Of a stretch of DNA of 64,000 nucleotides, positions 23,488 through 32,535 are shown piece by piece. The notes beneath the pieces are model-generated. The model was not told the DNA's origin, ran no database searches, and saw nothing but the letters and a program-made list of their open reading frames with translations. How positions within the stretch are numbered: the stretch's first letter is position 1; every line of letters starts with the position of its first letter. Made by a program: the position numbers and the translations under genes. The stretch is from assembly GCA_902385655.1 (NCBI GenBank), contig CABMGO010000005.1:184693-248692 (forward strand). The letters are read 5' to 3'. Source of the stretch: an uncultured archaeon (lineage in GTDB: Archaea; Nanobdellota; Nanobdellia; Pacearchaeales; GW2011-AR1).

Positions 23488-24762
23488 ATGATAGACATTA
23501 AACTAATCAGGGAAAATCCAGAACTAGTCAGAACAAATGCAAAAAATAGAGGGTATGATGTAACAATTCTAGACAAATTGATAGACCTAGATAAGAAATG
23601 GAGAGCTTACAAATTAGAAGACGATACTTTAAGATCACAGAAAAACAAATTTTCAGAATCTATAAACCAAGCAAAAAAGAATAAGCAAGAAAATGAAGCT
23701 AAGAAATTGATTGATGAAGCTAAAAAAGTTGGAGAAAAATTAACAGCTAATGAGCAATCTGAAAATACACTAAAAGCAGAAATGGATGATCTGATCTCAA
23801 GACTACCAAATATTCAGTCCCCAGAGTCTCCAATAGGAGATGAAACTAAGAATAAGGAAGTCCACAAAAAAGGAAAAATTCAATCAATAAAAAATCCAAA
23901 AGGACATCTGGAATTAATGGAAGCTTTAGATATAATCGACATGAAAAGAGCCACAAAAATTGCTGGAGCAGGATTCTATATTCTAAAGGGAAAGGGAGCA
24001 AAACTTCAAAGAGCTCTTGTCCAATATATGTTAGATTTCCATGAGAAAAATGGATTTACTGAAATAAATCCTCCACAAATGGTTAATAGAAAATCCGCAT
24101 TTGGAACTGGAAACTTACCAAAATTTGATGATCAACTTTACAAAACAAACGATGAATTGATTATGGTGCCTACAGCAGAAGTTCCAGTAACGAATATCTA
24201 TGCAGATGAAATACTGAACGAAAAAGATCTTCCAATGAGATTCTGCGCATTTACAGAATGTTATAGAACTGAAGCAGGAAGAAAAGCAGGTGAAGAGGGC
24301 CTTTTTAGATTACACCAGTTTGAAAAAGTAGAAATGGTTTATTTGTGCAATCCAGAAGAATCATACGATATGCTTGAAGAAATGACTGGAAATGCAGAAA
24401 AGATTTTAGAAAATCTTGAAGTTCCATTCAGAAGAATCTGGTTATCCACAGGAGATGCAGGTTTCGCATCCGCTAAAACCTATGATCTTGAAGTATGGAG
24501 CCCTGGAATGAACAGGTACTTAGAATGTTCATCTTGTTCAAATTGCACAGATTTCCAAGCAAGAAGAATGAATTGTAGAGTACAAGGAAAAAACGGGTTA
24601 AGATTCTTAAATACGTTAAACGGGTCAGGCATAGCTCTTCCAAGATTAATGATAGCTATAATTGAAAATAATCAGCAAGAAGATGGTTCAATAAAAATAC
24701 CGAAAGTTCTTTGGCCTTATACCAACTTCAAAGAAATAAAGGCTGGAAAAAAAAGAGACTAA
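23488..24762 (+). CDS. serS: Seryl-tRNA synthetase, class II
   Basis: 424 residues. An N-terminal coiled-coil arm (about 30-110) that grips tRNA-Ser is followed by the class II core: TAEVPVTN, motif 2 FRLHQFEKVEM preceded by CYRTEAGRKAGEEG, and motif 3 LNGSGIALPRLMIAI. This is the common type of SerRS, not the rare methanogen type. TATA box at 23457-23466. The 3' end looks shifted: removing one A from the 8-A run near 24747-24754 would add a Lys/Glu-rich tail ending at 24802. Confidence 0.95.
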   Translation: MIDIKLIRENPELVRTNAKNRGYDVTILDKLIDLDKKWRAYKLEDDTLRSQKNKFSESINQAKKNKQENEAKKLIDEAKKVGEKLTANEQSENTLKAEMDDLISRLPNIQSPESPIGDETKNKEVHKKGKIQSIKNPKGHLELMEALDIIDMKRATKIAGAGFYILKGKGAKLQRALVQYMLDFHEKNGFTEINPPQMVNRKSAFGTGNLPKFDDQLYKTNDELIMVPTAEVPVTNIYADEILNEKDLPMRFCAFTECYRTEAGRKAGEEGLFRLHQFEKVEMVYLCNPEESYDMLEEMTGNAEKILENLEVPFRRIWLSTGDAGFASAKTYDLEVWSPGMNRYLECSSCSNCTDFQARRMNCRVQGKNGLRFLNTLNGSGIALPRLMIAIIENNQQEDGSIKIPKVLWPYTNFKEIKAGKKRD

Positions 24763-24826
24763 AGAAGAGTCCACAGAAAAGAAGCCTTCTAAAAAGAAAT
24801 AAATAGTTCTATTTCATCCAAATTAC

Positions 24827-25450
24827 ATGGATTCCTCGAAAGCAATTAAACAACTAAACTTTCTAAGAAAATTAATTTCTAAAAATTCTGAAAAACCAAG
24901 ACTTGCTGCAGAAGGCTGGGATGAAAATTGGAAAACCCTTATCGCAATTATCCTTTCCGCACAAACTCGAGATAGCAAAACAATCCCAGTCGCAGAAAAA
25001 CTGTTTGATAAGTACAACTCTCCAGAAAAACTTGGAAAAGCTCCGTTAAAAGAAATAGAAGAAAGTATTAGATCACTTAATTACTACAAAACAAAATCAA
25101 AAAATATCAAAGCAACAGCAGAAATAATAGGAAAAAAAGGAGTTCCTGTAGAATTTGAAAAACTAATTGAACTTCCAGGAGTAGGAAGAAAAACTGCAAA
25201 TGTTTTTCTGGTAGAAGAAAAAAACGCGCCTGCAATAGGCGTAGACACTCATGTTTCCAGGTTAGCAATCAAACTAAACTGGACAAATAAAAAATTCGAA
25301 GATAAGTTTGGAATAGAAAAAGATCTGGAAAGATTATTTCCAAAGAAATATTGGAACTCAATAAATTATATTCTTGTAACTTTTGGTCAAACTTTTGGAA
25401 GAAGTAAAAAAATCGAAGATGAAATTATCGAAAAAATAAGAAATATTTAA
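24827..25450 (+). CDS. nth: Endonuclease III-like HhH-GPD DNA glycosylase lacking the Fe-S loop
   Basis: 207 residues. Helix-hairpin-helix LPGVGRKTANVFL with the catalytic Lys, then the catalytic Asp in GVDTHVSRLAIK; ILSAQTRD is the family N-terminal signature. Removes oxidised pyrimidines and nicks abasic sites in DNA. The C-terminal four-cysteine [4Fe-4S] loop of classic Nth is absent (the protein ends ...DEIIEKIRNI with no Cys). Overlaps the convergent gene by 4 nt. Confidence 0.85.
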   Translation: MDSSKAIKQLNFLRKLISKNSEKPRLAAEGWDENWKTLIAIILSAQTRDSKTIPVAEKLFDKYNSPEKLGKAPLKEIEESIRSLNYYKTKSKNIKATAEIIGKKGVPVEFEKLIELPGVGRKTANVFLVEEKNAPAIGVDTHVSRLAIKLNWTNKKFEDKFGIEKDLERLFPKKYWNSINYILVTFGQTFGRSKKIEDEIIEKIRNI

Positions 25451-26307
25451 GATTTCTTCCTTCTATAGACTACCTTACTCATTAAGCAAGTTGAATTTTG
25501 CTGACAATTTCTTTTTCCGAATTCATATCCTTGCTGAAATTTCTCATTGACAAGATCATAAGGACACTGAACAATTCTGCCACCAATAATATAATTCGCA
25601 AACGCACATTTTGTAACAGGCAAATCAAGAGTACTTTCAAAAACTCCTCGCTTAGAAACATGAATAGCCATATTTCCATTATACCTCTCTAAAAATTGAT
25701 GAACAAGTTTTTTATAATCTAAAACAGGCATTGTCAAATCAGTATCTGTAAAAAATTCCTTTTGGGGATTATCTAGCTCGCGAATACTTGAAATGAAAAA
25801 CACTTTTCCATCTCTTTCCCTTTCAAATTCTTCTGCACAAGAAACAAGTTCTTCTAATTTTGTCTTTGAAGAAACCATGAAATTTGCATCAAAGGGAATA
25901 TCCGTTTGTGGAAGACCTTCAGAACTTTTAATCCCATCGGTTTTACAATATACTGAAACTCTTAATTTGGCACCCTCAAACTGCTGAGCAGTAAACCTAT
26001 TTAGAAAATAACCATTTGTGTAAACGGTAGTAGAAAGTTCTTTTTCCCTATTAAGTGCGATCATCGAAAGTAAGTCAGGATGAAGTAAAGGTTCTCCACC
26101 CAATAAATTTACTTGTTTAACACCTTTTGAAACTCCATCATCGATTGCAGCGACATATTCACCCATAGAAATGTTCGTGTTGTCTACTAAAAGCTTTCTC
26201 GCAAAACACCCTTCGCATCTAAGATTGCACCTGTTTGTAACAAATACCTGCAAAGTATTTCTTTTTTTCACAGGCAACTCCTCATATTCTCCCCAAGGAA
26301 ATTTCAT
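25447..26307 (-). CDS. Radical SAM protein with Cys-rich C-terminus
   Basis: 286 residues. The cluster motif NRCNLRCEGCF gives CxxxCxxC for the [4Fe-4S] that binds SAM, and LLGGEPLLHPDL is the GGEP-type motif. The C-terminus has additional cysteines (TKCAFANY, IVQCPYD, NCQQNSTCL) placed like a SPASM/twitch auxiliary cluster region. Function unknown. Divergent from the HTH gene at 26422, suggesting local regulation. No peptide substrate gene seen next to it. Confidence 0.75.
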   Translation of the reverse strand: MKFPWGEYEELPVKKRNTLQVFVTNRCNLRCEGCFARKLLVDNTNISMGEYVAAIDDGVSKGVKQVNLLGGEPLLHPDLLSMIALNREKELSTTVYTNGYFLNRFTAQQFEGAKLRVSVYCKTDGIKSSEGLPQTDIPFDANFMVSSKTKLEELVSCAEEFERERDGKVFFISSIRELDNPQKEFFTDTDLTMPVLDYKKLVHQFLERYNGNMAIHVSKRGVFESTLDLPVTKCAFANYIIGGRIVQCPYDLVNEKFQQGYEFGKRNCQQNSTCLMSKVVYRRKKS

Positions 26308-26421
26308 TTTTCACCCCCAATATTAAATCTCATAATTAGATTAGAAAAAATCTAAAAATATACTTTTGGTTATAAAAAGATAAACCAAAAAGTTTATAAA
26401 AAAGAGACTGTAAAAAACAGT

Positions 26422-27255
26422 ATGTTTGAAACAAAAAAAGACTCTACAACAAAAGATAAAATAATTTCCATCCTAGGATACGAGTGGCCACTGTCAGCAA
26501 GAAAGATATTCTTTTTGCTAAAGAAAAAAGATCAATTTTCAGGAACATATCAAGCAGTATACAAAGCAATCCAAGAAATGTGTGAAGACTCAATCCTCAA
26601 GAAGAATAAAACGGAATATCAACTTAATTTAGAGTGGATAAAAAAGATACATGATGAAACAGAAATGATTCGTGTCAACTATTACGCAATTCAAAAAGCC
26701 ACAATTCTAGAAGGTAATGATTCTTCAGAAATAAAGATACTTGCTTTTAAAAATTGGTTCGATGTAGAGAAATACCTTTACTATTTACAAAAAAAAGCAA
26801 TTCTAAATTCTAATAGGGAAGAAGAAATATTTTTTTGCCATTCCCACGAGTGGAGACCTATGTTTTATCTTAGGGCAGAATATAATTGGCTAAGAAAATT
26901 ACAAACAGAAGGTCACAGAACGTACACCCTGTGTTCTGGAAACACAGTTATAGATAAAAAAATGGCAGAGTTCTACACTTCTGCAGGAAATAAAATAAAA
27001 CTAGGAGCATCTTACTCAGAAGAATTTGAAACAATGATATATAGTGACTACGTAATAAATGTCTACATCCCATTAGAATTAAGAGAAACGCTAAATAAAT
27101 ACTTCAAATCGATAAAGAGCATTTCAGAAATAGACTATGTTTATCTCATAAAAAATGTATTCGAAAAAGAAACAAATATCAAAGTTGTAATCAATAAAGA
27201 TAAAAATTTAGCAACGGAAATAAAAAAACAACTTTTATCAAAATTCAGAAAATAA
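26422..27255 (+). CDS. Winged-helix N-terminal regulator with a larger C-terminal domain
   Basis: 277 residues. Residues 10-70 look like a winged helix (IISILGYEWPLSARKIFFLL...AVYKAIQEMCEDSILKKNKTEY). The remainder is an alpha/beta domain with HSHEWRPMFYLRAEYNWL and TLCSGNTVIDKKMAEFY that I cannot assign. TATA box tttataaa near 26390. Divergently transcribed from the radical SAM gene, so it may control it (inference). Confidence 0.5.
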   Translation: MFETKKDSTTKDKIISILGYEWPLSARKIFFLLKKKDQFSGTYQAVYKAIQEMCEDSILKKNKTEYQLNLEWIKKIHDETEMIRVNYYAIQKATILEGNDSSEIKILAFKNWFDVEKYLYYLQKKAILNSNREEEIFFCHSHEWRPMFYLRAEYNWLRKLQTEGHRTYTLCSGNTVIDKKMAEFYTSAGNKIKLGASYSEEFETMIYSDYVINVYIPLELRETLNKYFKSIKSISEIDYVYLIKNVFEKETNIKVVINKDKNLATEIKKQLLSKFRK

Positions 27256-27297
27256 AAAGACTTATATACATTCCAAAAAATTAATAATTAAGACCTT

Positions 27298-27370
27298 AGC
27301 CCTTTAGTGTAGCGGTCAAGCATATGGGACTCTGACTCCCATGACCCAGGTTCGAATCCTGGAGGGGCTA
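27298..27370 (+). tRNA. tRNA-Gln (anticodon CTG)
   Basis: 73 nt. Acceptor AGCCCTT pairs with AGGGGCT including one G-T pair; anticodon stem TGGGA/TCCCA with loop CTCTGAC gives CTG reading CAG; T arm CCAGG-TTCGAAT-CCTGG. No CCA encoded, no intron. TATA-like cttatata about 33 nt upstream. Confidence 0.93.
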
Positions 27371-27471
27371 TTTATACATCTTGGTATTTTCGTACTATCT
27401 AATTTATCTATAACCATTTTGAGATTTAATTAAATAGACATTTATTTAAATTAGAACTGCCTAAAAAATAT

Positions 27472-28059
27472 ATGGCAGAAAGTGATCCTGAAAATTCTGA
27501 GTATATCCAAAGAGAAATGTTAAATGAATTAACACCACGATTATTTTCAAGCTACCAAATGCTGCAAGAGCTATCAGGGGGTCAAGATCCTCTCTTAAAA
27601 CTTATGAAAATTGAAAAAGTTAAGGAAGGAGAAGGAAGAATTGTCATAGGAAAGATGTCTGATTTTATAAAAAGTGTAGGGTTAAATGAAGCAGAAATGC
27701 TAAATCCCAAAGCATATTATGCATTTAGAAAATATCATGCAATGATTTGTGCAAAAATAAGATTTAGGGAAAGAGCTTCACTCGACTCATCCGTTCAAGG
27801 CCTAACCGAGTATGTTGATTTACTTTCCCAAAAGTTATATGGAAAACCTTCAGAATATTCAGATTTTATAGACTTCAAAACTCAACCCGCAAGAATATTA
27901 CCCCTATTTAGACAATATGCCGAAATAACAGAAAGTGAATTAGAAAAACTATGTTCCCAAAGAAATTGTTCAAATAGAAATGACATCCTACTAAATATAT
28001 TTATTAAAATGGCTCAAGGCGAAGTCAAAAGGCTAGAAGAAAAGCTGTTCATTCACTAA
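27472..28059 (+). CDS. Uncharacterised helical protein
   Basis: 195 residues, soluble, mostly helical and charged (YIQREMLNELTPRLFSSYQML; FRKYHAMICAKIRFRERA). No signal, membrane segment or catalytic motif recognised. Stands alone between tRNA-Gln and rpl41e. Confidence 0.5.
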   Translation: MAESDPENSEYIQREMLNELTPRLFSSYQMLQELSGGQDPLLKLMKIEKVKEGEGRIVIGKMSDFIKSVGLNEAEMLNPKAYYAFRKYHAMICAKIRFRERASLDSSVQGLTEYVDLLSQKLYGKPSEYSDFIDFKTQPARILPLFRQYAEITESELEKLCSQRNCSNRNDILLNIFIKMAQGEVKRLEEKLFIH

Positions 28060-28096
28060 AAAAAAGGTTTATAAACCGACTTTTTTTAAATAAACT

Positions 28097-28204
28097 ATGA
28101 AAAGATCATCAAGACGTTGGAAAAAGAAAAATCAGATGCGTTGGAAGTGGCAACGTAAAAGATTGAAGAAGGAAAAGAGAAAGAGAAAGTTGAAGAGAGG
28201 TTAA
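28097..28204 (+). CDS. rpl41e: 50S ribosomal protein eL41
   Basis: 35 residues, Lys/Arg/Trp-rich; the segment MRWKWQRKRLKKEKRKRK matches the tiny eL41 protein (usually about 25 residues starting MRxKWxxK). The TATA box tttataaac at 28067-28075 fits a leaderless start at 28097. An internal ATG at 28136 would give the classic 22-residue form. Bridges the ribosomal subunits in eukaryotes and some archaea. Easily missed because of its size. Confidence 0.75.
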   Translation: MKRSSRRWKKKNQMRWKWQRKRLKKEKRKRKLKRG

Positions 28205-28315
28205 TCTCTACTTTTATTATATATTCTTTGCAGTATAAATACTTTGATAATAGATCGTTACATTTATCTCCCCTAGAAGATAAATACTTATAAATCAATT
28301 ATTTTTCAATTTAAT

Positions 28316-28804
28316 ATGAGAGACGATATTTCTGCTTGTGAACCTCGAATGAAAAGCGTAAGAGTTAAACCATTTGTAAGCTTAAGAAGTCCTGGACAAC
28401 TATACACTGAATTAATGACTAACTTTAATAGCGCCTTTCTTTCAACTTATTCAAGACTACCTGCAGAACAGTTTGAGTCTGCTCAAAGAGACATAAAAGT
28501 AGAATACCCTTGTAAATCCCGACCAGGTTCATTAAGTATAAAATTCTTAGACCAAACAGACCCTTTAAACGAATGTTGGGAAATCTATTTTTCCGGAGCA
28601 AATATTATCGAAGGATGGATGCCAGAAGGCATAAGAGCTGCAGAAGTTGCTTACAATACTTTCTTGGGAAGCCATCTTCCCATATCCCTAGAGAAAATCC
28701 ACCCCGCAGTAAATGATTTAGAAGAAAATGTTCAAAGGTATTTTGTGCAGCTTCAAGACAATTATAGACGACTCAAAGGATTACCCGTATTAAACAGGCA
28801 ATAA
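28316..28804 (+). CDS. Uncharacterised protein
   Basis: 162 residues, leaderless start after a TATA box near 28287-28294. Contains a possible alpha/beta core with KIFLDQTDP-like and WEIYFSGANIIEGW strands. No family recognised and no membrane segment. Confidence 0.45.
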   Translation: MRDDISACEPRMKSVRVKPFVSLRSPGQLYTELMTNFNSAFLSTYSRLPAEQFESAQRDIKVEYPCKSRPGSLSIKFLDQTDPLNECWEIYFSGANIIEGWMPEGIRAAEVAYNTFLGSHLPISLEKIHPAVNDLEENVQRYFVQLQDNYRRLKGLPVLNRQ

Positions 28805-28856
28805 TATTATTTTTAATTACCTAAATCATTATAAATCGATTCTGTGGCCTATTCTC

Positions 28857-29591
28857 ATGAACAAAACATTTATCTTTGATTTGGATGATACACTAATTTA
28901 TACCCATTTTTTATATTCGAGAGCTAAAGCAGATTTAGCGAGACTTGTCGATTCTAGATTTGGCTATGTTGCTCCAGATGTTCTAGCAATTTTGAGATTA
29001 CATGAAGAAGTTGATTTGAGACTAACAAAAGAAATGGGCTTCTCTAGAGAAAGATTTCCAACTTCCTTATCTGAAGCATATACAAGAATTTCGGAAATGA
29101 TGGGCGAGCCTGAAAGAGAAAGAAAACAAAATGCTCAAGAAGCATACAACCTAGGCAAAACTGTCTTTGATAAAGGAAGATGGTTGCCTAGTTTAGTTCC
29201 TGGAGCACTAGAAACACTCGATTTCTTAACAAGACAAAGAGATGAACTCGCAATAGTAACAATAGGAGAAGAGTTTACACAGAATGAGAAAGTTAAATTT
29301 TACGAGCTTAACAGGTGGTTTGGAGATAGAGTCTACATAGTTCCAAATCATAAAAAAGAAAGAATAAAAGAATTAGCAGAAGACAGAGATCCAAAAAGAG
29401 TTTGGTTCGCTGGAAACTCCGCAAGAAGTGATATTCTGCCTGCACTAGAAGTAGGTATCGGAGCACTTTATGTCCCCCGAGAAACTTGGGCACATGACCA
29501 ATGCGACTTAAAAGGCGTAGACACTTCTCGACTAATTACTTTGAAAAGTATCAAAGAAATACCTGAAATTTACTCGACAAAACTCTCATAA
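28857..29591 (+). CDS. HAD-superfamily hydrolase
   Basis: 244 residues. Motif I FDLDDTL with the nucleophilic Asp near residue 8, a helical cap, motif II Thr in AIVTIGEE, motif III Lys in PNHKKERIKEL, and motif IV WFAGNSARSDILPALEVG. A phosphatase or related phosphohydrolase in the cytoplasm; substrate not identifiable. Stands before the rfc genes but about 60 nt away with its own promoter region between. Confidence 0.8.
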   Translation: MNKTFIFDLDDTLIYTHFLYSRAKADLARLVDSRFGYVAPDVLAILRLHEEVDLRLTKEMGFSRERFPTSLSEAYTRISEMMGEPERERKQNAQEAYNLGKTVFDKGRWLPSLVPGALETLDFLTRQRDELAIVTIGEEFTQNEKVKFYELNRWFGDRVYIVPNHKKERIKELAEDRDPKRVWFAGNSARSDILPALEVGIGALYVPRETWAHDQCDLKGVDTSRLITLKSIKEIPEIYSTKLS

Positions 29592-29650
29592 CTAAGTTAT
29601 TAATTTTTTATCACAATAATACTTATAAAGCAAGTTTCTTCTTTTAGTTT

Positions 29651-30634
29651 ATGGAAAGTAGTGATGTATGGACAGAGAAATATCGTCCAAAAAAATTTGA
29701 GGATGTTGTAGGTCAGGAAGAAATTCTTAAGAGAGTTAAATCTCTAGTTAATTCAATAAATATCCCTCATTTGCTTTTTGCAGGACCAGCAGGAACAGGA
29801 AAATCAACACTTGCATTAATTATTGTTAGACAACTTTTTGGAGAATCTTGGAGAGAAAATTATCTTGAATTAAATGCTTCAGACGAAAGAGGTATAGATG
29901 TTGTCAGACAAAAAGTAAAAGATTTCGCGAGAACAAAAGCTATCGGAAATGTTCCATTCAAAGTTATTTTCTTAGACGAAGCAGACGCTCTGACAAGAGA
30001 AGCACAGCAAGCATTGAGAAGAACAATGGAAAATTACACTTCAACTTGTAGATTCATTTTGTCCTGTAATTACTCTTCAAAAATCCTAGACCCAATCCAA
30101 TCAAGATGTGTCGTATTCAGATTTCAGCTATTAGACAAAAAAGACATCAAAAGAAGAATAGAGTACATCGCACAAAATGAAGGACTTACAATCACACCAG
30201 ATGCATTTGATGCAGTTTATGAGGCCTCAGAAGGCGATTGCAGAAGAGTAATAAATTTCCTACAAGCAACAGCCTCAATTTCTCCTAATATAACTCCTGA
30301 TTTAGTAAATACAATTGTATCCAAAGCAAAACCAGCTGACATAAAAGTCGTTCTAGATTATGCACTTTCGGGAGACTTTCAAGGATCAAGAGAAAAATTA
30401 TTGAGCATTATGTTAAAAGATTCTGTTTCAGGACAAGATATAATCAAATCTATACAAAAAGAAGTTTGGAACCTACCAATTGACAACGAATTGAAAGTAA
30501 AACTAACAGAAAAAACTGGCGAAGCCGAATTCAGAATGGTAGAAGGAAGTGACGAGTTTATTCAGTTAGAAGCCTTGCTTGCAAGTTTCGTATTAGCAGG
30601 ACAAGGAGGCGTGAAGGATTTAGCTTCTAAGTAA
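29651..30634 (+). CDS. rfcS: Replication factor C small subunit
   Basis: 327 residues. WTEKYRPKKFEDVVGQ, Walker A GPAGTGKST, Walker B VIFLDEAD, sensor SCNYSSKI and the SRC motif (IQSRCVVFRF) are all present. Part of the AAA+ clamp loader that places PCNA on DNA. Followed after 1 nt by rfcL. TATA box near 29623. Confidence 0.96.
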   Translation: MESSDVWTEKYRPKKFEDVVGQEEILKRVKSLVNSINIPHLLFAGPAGTGKSTLALIIVRQLFGESWRENYLELNASDERGIDVVRQKVKDFARTKAIGNVPFKVIFLDEADALTREAQQALRRTMENYTSTCRFILSCNYSSKILDPIQSRCVVFRFQLLDKKDIKRRIEYIAQNEGLTITPDAFDAVYEASEGDCRRVINFLQATASISPNITPDLVNTIVSKAKPADIKVVLDYALSGDFQGSREKLLSIMLKDSVSGQDIIKSIQKEVWNLPIDNELKVKLTEKTGEAEFRMVEGSDEFIQLEALLASFVLAGQGGVKDLASK

Positions 30635-30635
30635 T

Positions 30636-31835
30636 ATGATTAACCAAGAAAATATTCCCTGGTCTGAAAAATATCGTGCAGCTAGGTTTTCTGAAATAAA
30701 AGGACAAGAATTAGTAATAGACAAACTAAAAACATTTTTAAGAAGTTTTCCAGCAAAAAAAGCAGTAATTTTACACGGCCCACCGGGAGTTGGAAAAACT
30801 TCAATGGCTTACGCAATAGCAGCCGAATACGATGCAGAAATCATCGAGATGAATGCCTCAGATTTAAGAAACAAAGAAAAAATCTCAGAAGTAATTGGGC
30901 CAGCATCTCAACAGAGAAGTCTATTTAAGAAATTTAAAATTATTTTAATCGATGAAGTAGATGGAATATCTACAAGAGATCGAGGAGGACTAACCGAACT
31001 TCTAGGGCTTATAGAAAAAAGCTCTTTCCCATTAATCATAACAGGAAATGATATCTGGCAACAAAAATTCAACTTGCTAAGACAAAAATCAGAATTACTT
31101 GCATTAAAAGAAATGGACTATAAAACAGTTCTATCTATTTTAAAAGAAATATGTATCAAAGAAAATCTTTCAGTTATGAATGATGTGCTAACTTCAATTG
31201 CAATAAAAGCTAGAGGAGATATGAGAGCAGCACTTAATGATTTACAATCTCTATCTAAAATGGACGAAAAAACATTCGTAAAAGAAATTGGAGACAGAAA
31301 CAAAGAAGTATCTATTTTCAATGCGCTACAATTTATTTTCAAAAATGCTCAGATTGATACGAAGATGACAAATGTTTACGAGGAAGTTAATATGGATGTC
31401 GATGAAATATTCCTTTGGATTGAAGAAAACATCCCATACGAATACAAGGGAAGAGAACTTTACAAAGCAATGGATGCACTCTCAAGAGCAGATGTATTTA
31501 GGGGGAGAATTCACAGACAACAACATTGGAGATTTTTAGTATACGAAAACTTTTTCTTAGGATCTGGAATAGCAGCAGCAAAAAAATATAATCGAACTGG
31601 CTGGACTAATTACAAAAAACCGTCGAGAATATTAAAAATTTGGCTTAACAATCAAAGAATGGCTAAGAAAAAAAGTATTTGTGAAAAATATGCAAAAGTA
31701 GCCCATCTTTCAATAAAGGGAGCCATGAAAGACTTTCTTCTAATAAAACAAATTTTAGCAAATCCAAAAATAAGAGAAGAGATAAAACTTGATGAAGAAG
31801 AAACAGAATTCTTAGATAAGCCAACAATAGCTTAG
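30636..31835 (+). CDS. rfcL: Replication factor C large subunit
   Basis: 399 residues. PWSEKYRAARFSEIKGQ, Walker A GPPGVGKTS, Walker B IILIDEVDGIS, and the large-subunit collar and C-terminal helical region. Shorter than many archaeal RfcL (often 450 or more) and I see no C-terminal PIP box (ends EEETEFLDKPTIA). Forms the clamp loader with the adjacent RfcS. Confidence 0.93.
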   Translation: MINQENIPWSEKYRAARFSEIKGQELVIDKLKTFLRSFPAKKAVILHGPPGVGKTSMAYAIAAEYDAEIIEMNASDLRNKEKISEVIGPASQQRSLFKKFKIILIDEVDGISTRDRGGLTELLGLIEKSSFPLIITGNDIWQQKFNLLRQKSELLALKEMDYKTVLSILKEICIKENLSVMNDVLTSIAIKARGDMRAALNDLQSLSKMDEKTFVKEIGDRNKEVSIFNALQFIFKNAQIDTKMTNVYEEVNMDVDEIFLWIEENIPYEYKGRELYKAMDALSRADVFRGRIHRQQHWRFLVYENFFLGSGIAAAKKYNRTGWTNYKKPSRILKIWLNNQRMAKKKSICEKYAKVAHLSIKGAMKDFLLIKQILANPKIREEIKLDEEETEFLDKPTIA

Positions 31836-31878
31836 AAAGCACAATAAAACTTATAAACTAATATTATTGAACTTCTGC

Positions 31879-32268
31879 ATGACAGAAAAACTACAAACAC
31901 TAGAAAAGCTCAGGCTAGAAAAAAGATTATACGAATTAGGAAAAACAACTGTAGCCCAAGTAGCTGTAGACAATTTAAGAAGAGAGCTCCAAGATTACAC
32001 CAACTACCAACATTTTGATTCAAATCCAAGTATGAACAAACAAGGGGGAGAAAATAGTCGAAGTGTTGTCTGTCGATGGGATTTTGCAGCTCACGCAGGT
32101 TTATTCTTTGATTTTACATATACAGTAAGTACACCGAGTCACAGCACAAGTACAGTTTTCACAAATGCTGCACGTCTAATCTATGCTCCCGCAATCACTG
32201 ATGAACAAACAGTAAGTGATATAGAAAAAATAATCCTCGCACAAGGTTTCTCAAGGAAATTAACTTAA
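31879..32268 (+). CDS. Uncharacterised small protein
   Basis: 129 residues from ATG 31879, 28 nt after a TATA box at 31849-31857. Helical N-terminal half (EKLQTLEKLRLEKRLYELGK), then a beta-rich half with VVCRWDFAAHAGLFFDFTYTV. No family recognised. The 3' end overlaps the convergent HTH gene by 9 nt. Confidence 0.45.
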   Translation: MTEKLQTLEKLRLEKRLYELGKTTVAQVAVDNLRRELQDYTNYQHFDSNPSMNKQGGENSRSVVCRWDFAAHAGLFFDFTYTVSTPSHSTSTVFTNAARLIYAPAITDEQTVSDIEKIILAQGFSRKLT

Positions 32269-32535
32269 ACCGAAACTATTTGCAAACTCTTTTATCGCTG
32301 AATATTCTGATAAATACTTTTCCCCTTTAGGAGTTATCACATAAGTTTTCCCCTTCTCTTTTTTAATCTCTAAAATAAATTCCTTTTGTTTAAGTTCTTC
32401 AAGATACTCCATCATCATCTGATGAGACAAATTAGATTTATACAAAATATGTGTTGGCTTTATTCGGCCATTTCTCTCTCTAATAACTCTCAAAATGTCA
32501 TGAATTATCTGAAGTCTATTTCTCTTTTTTTCCAT
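32260..32535 (-). CDS. Archaeal winged-helix regulator
   Basis: 91 residues. RLQIIHDILRVIRERNGRIKPTHILYKSNLSHQMMMEYLEEL is a winged-helix core (HTH_45-like), followed by the wing EIKKEKGKTYVITPKG and a C-terminal helix. Its start overlaps the end of the membrane-protein gene upstream by 20 nt, a tight coupling that suggests both act together. Confidence 0.65.
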   Translation of the reverse strand: MEKKRNRLQIIHDILRVIRERNGRIKPTHILYKSNLSHQMMMEYLEELKQKEFILEIKKEKGKTYVITPKGEKYLSEYSAIKEFANSFGLS

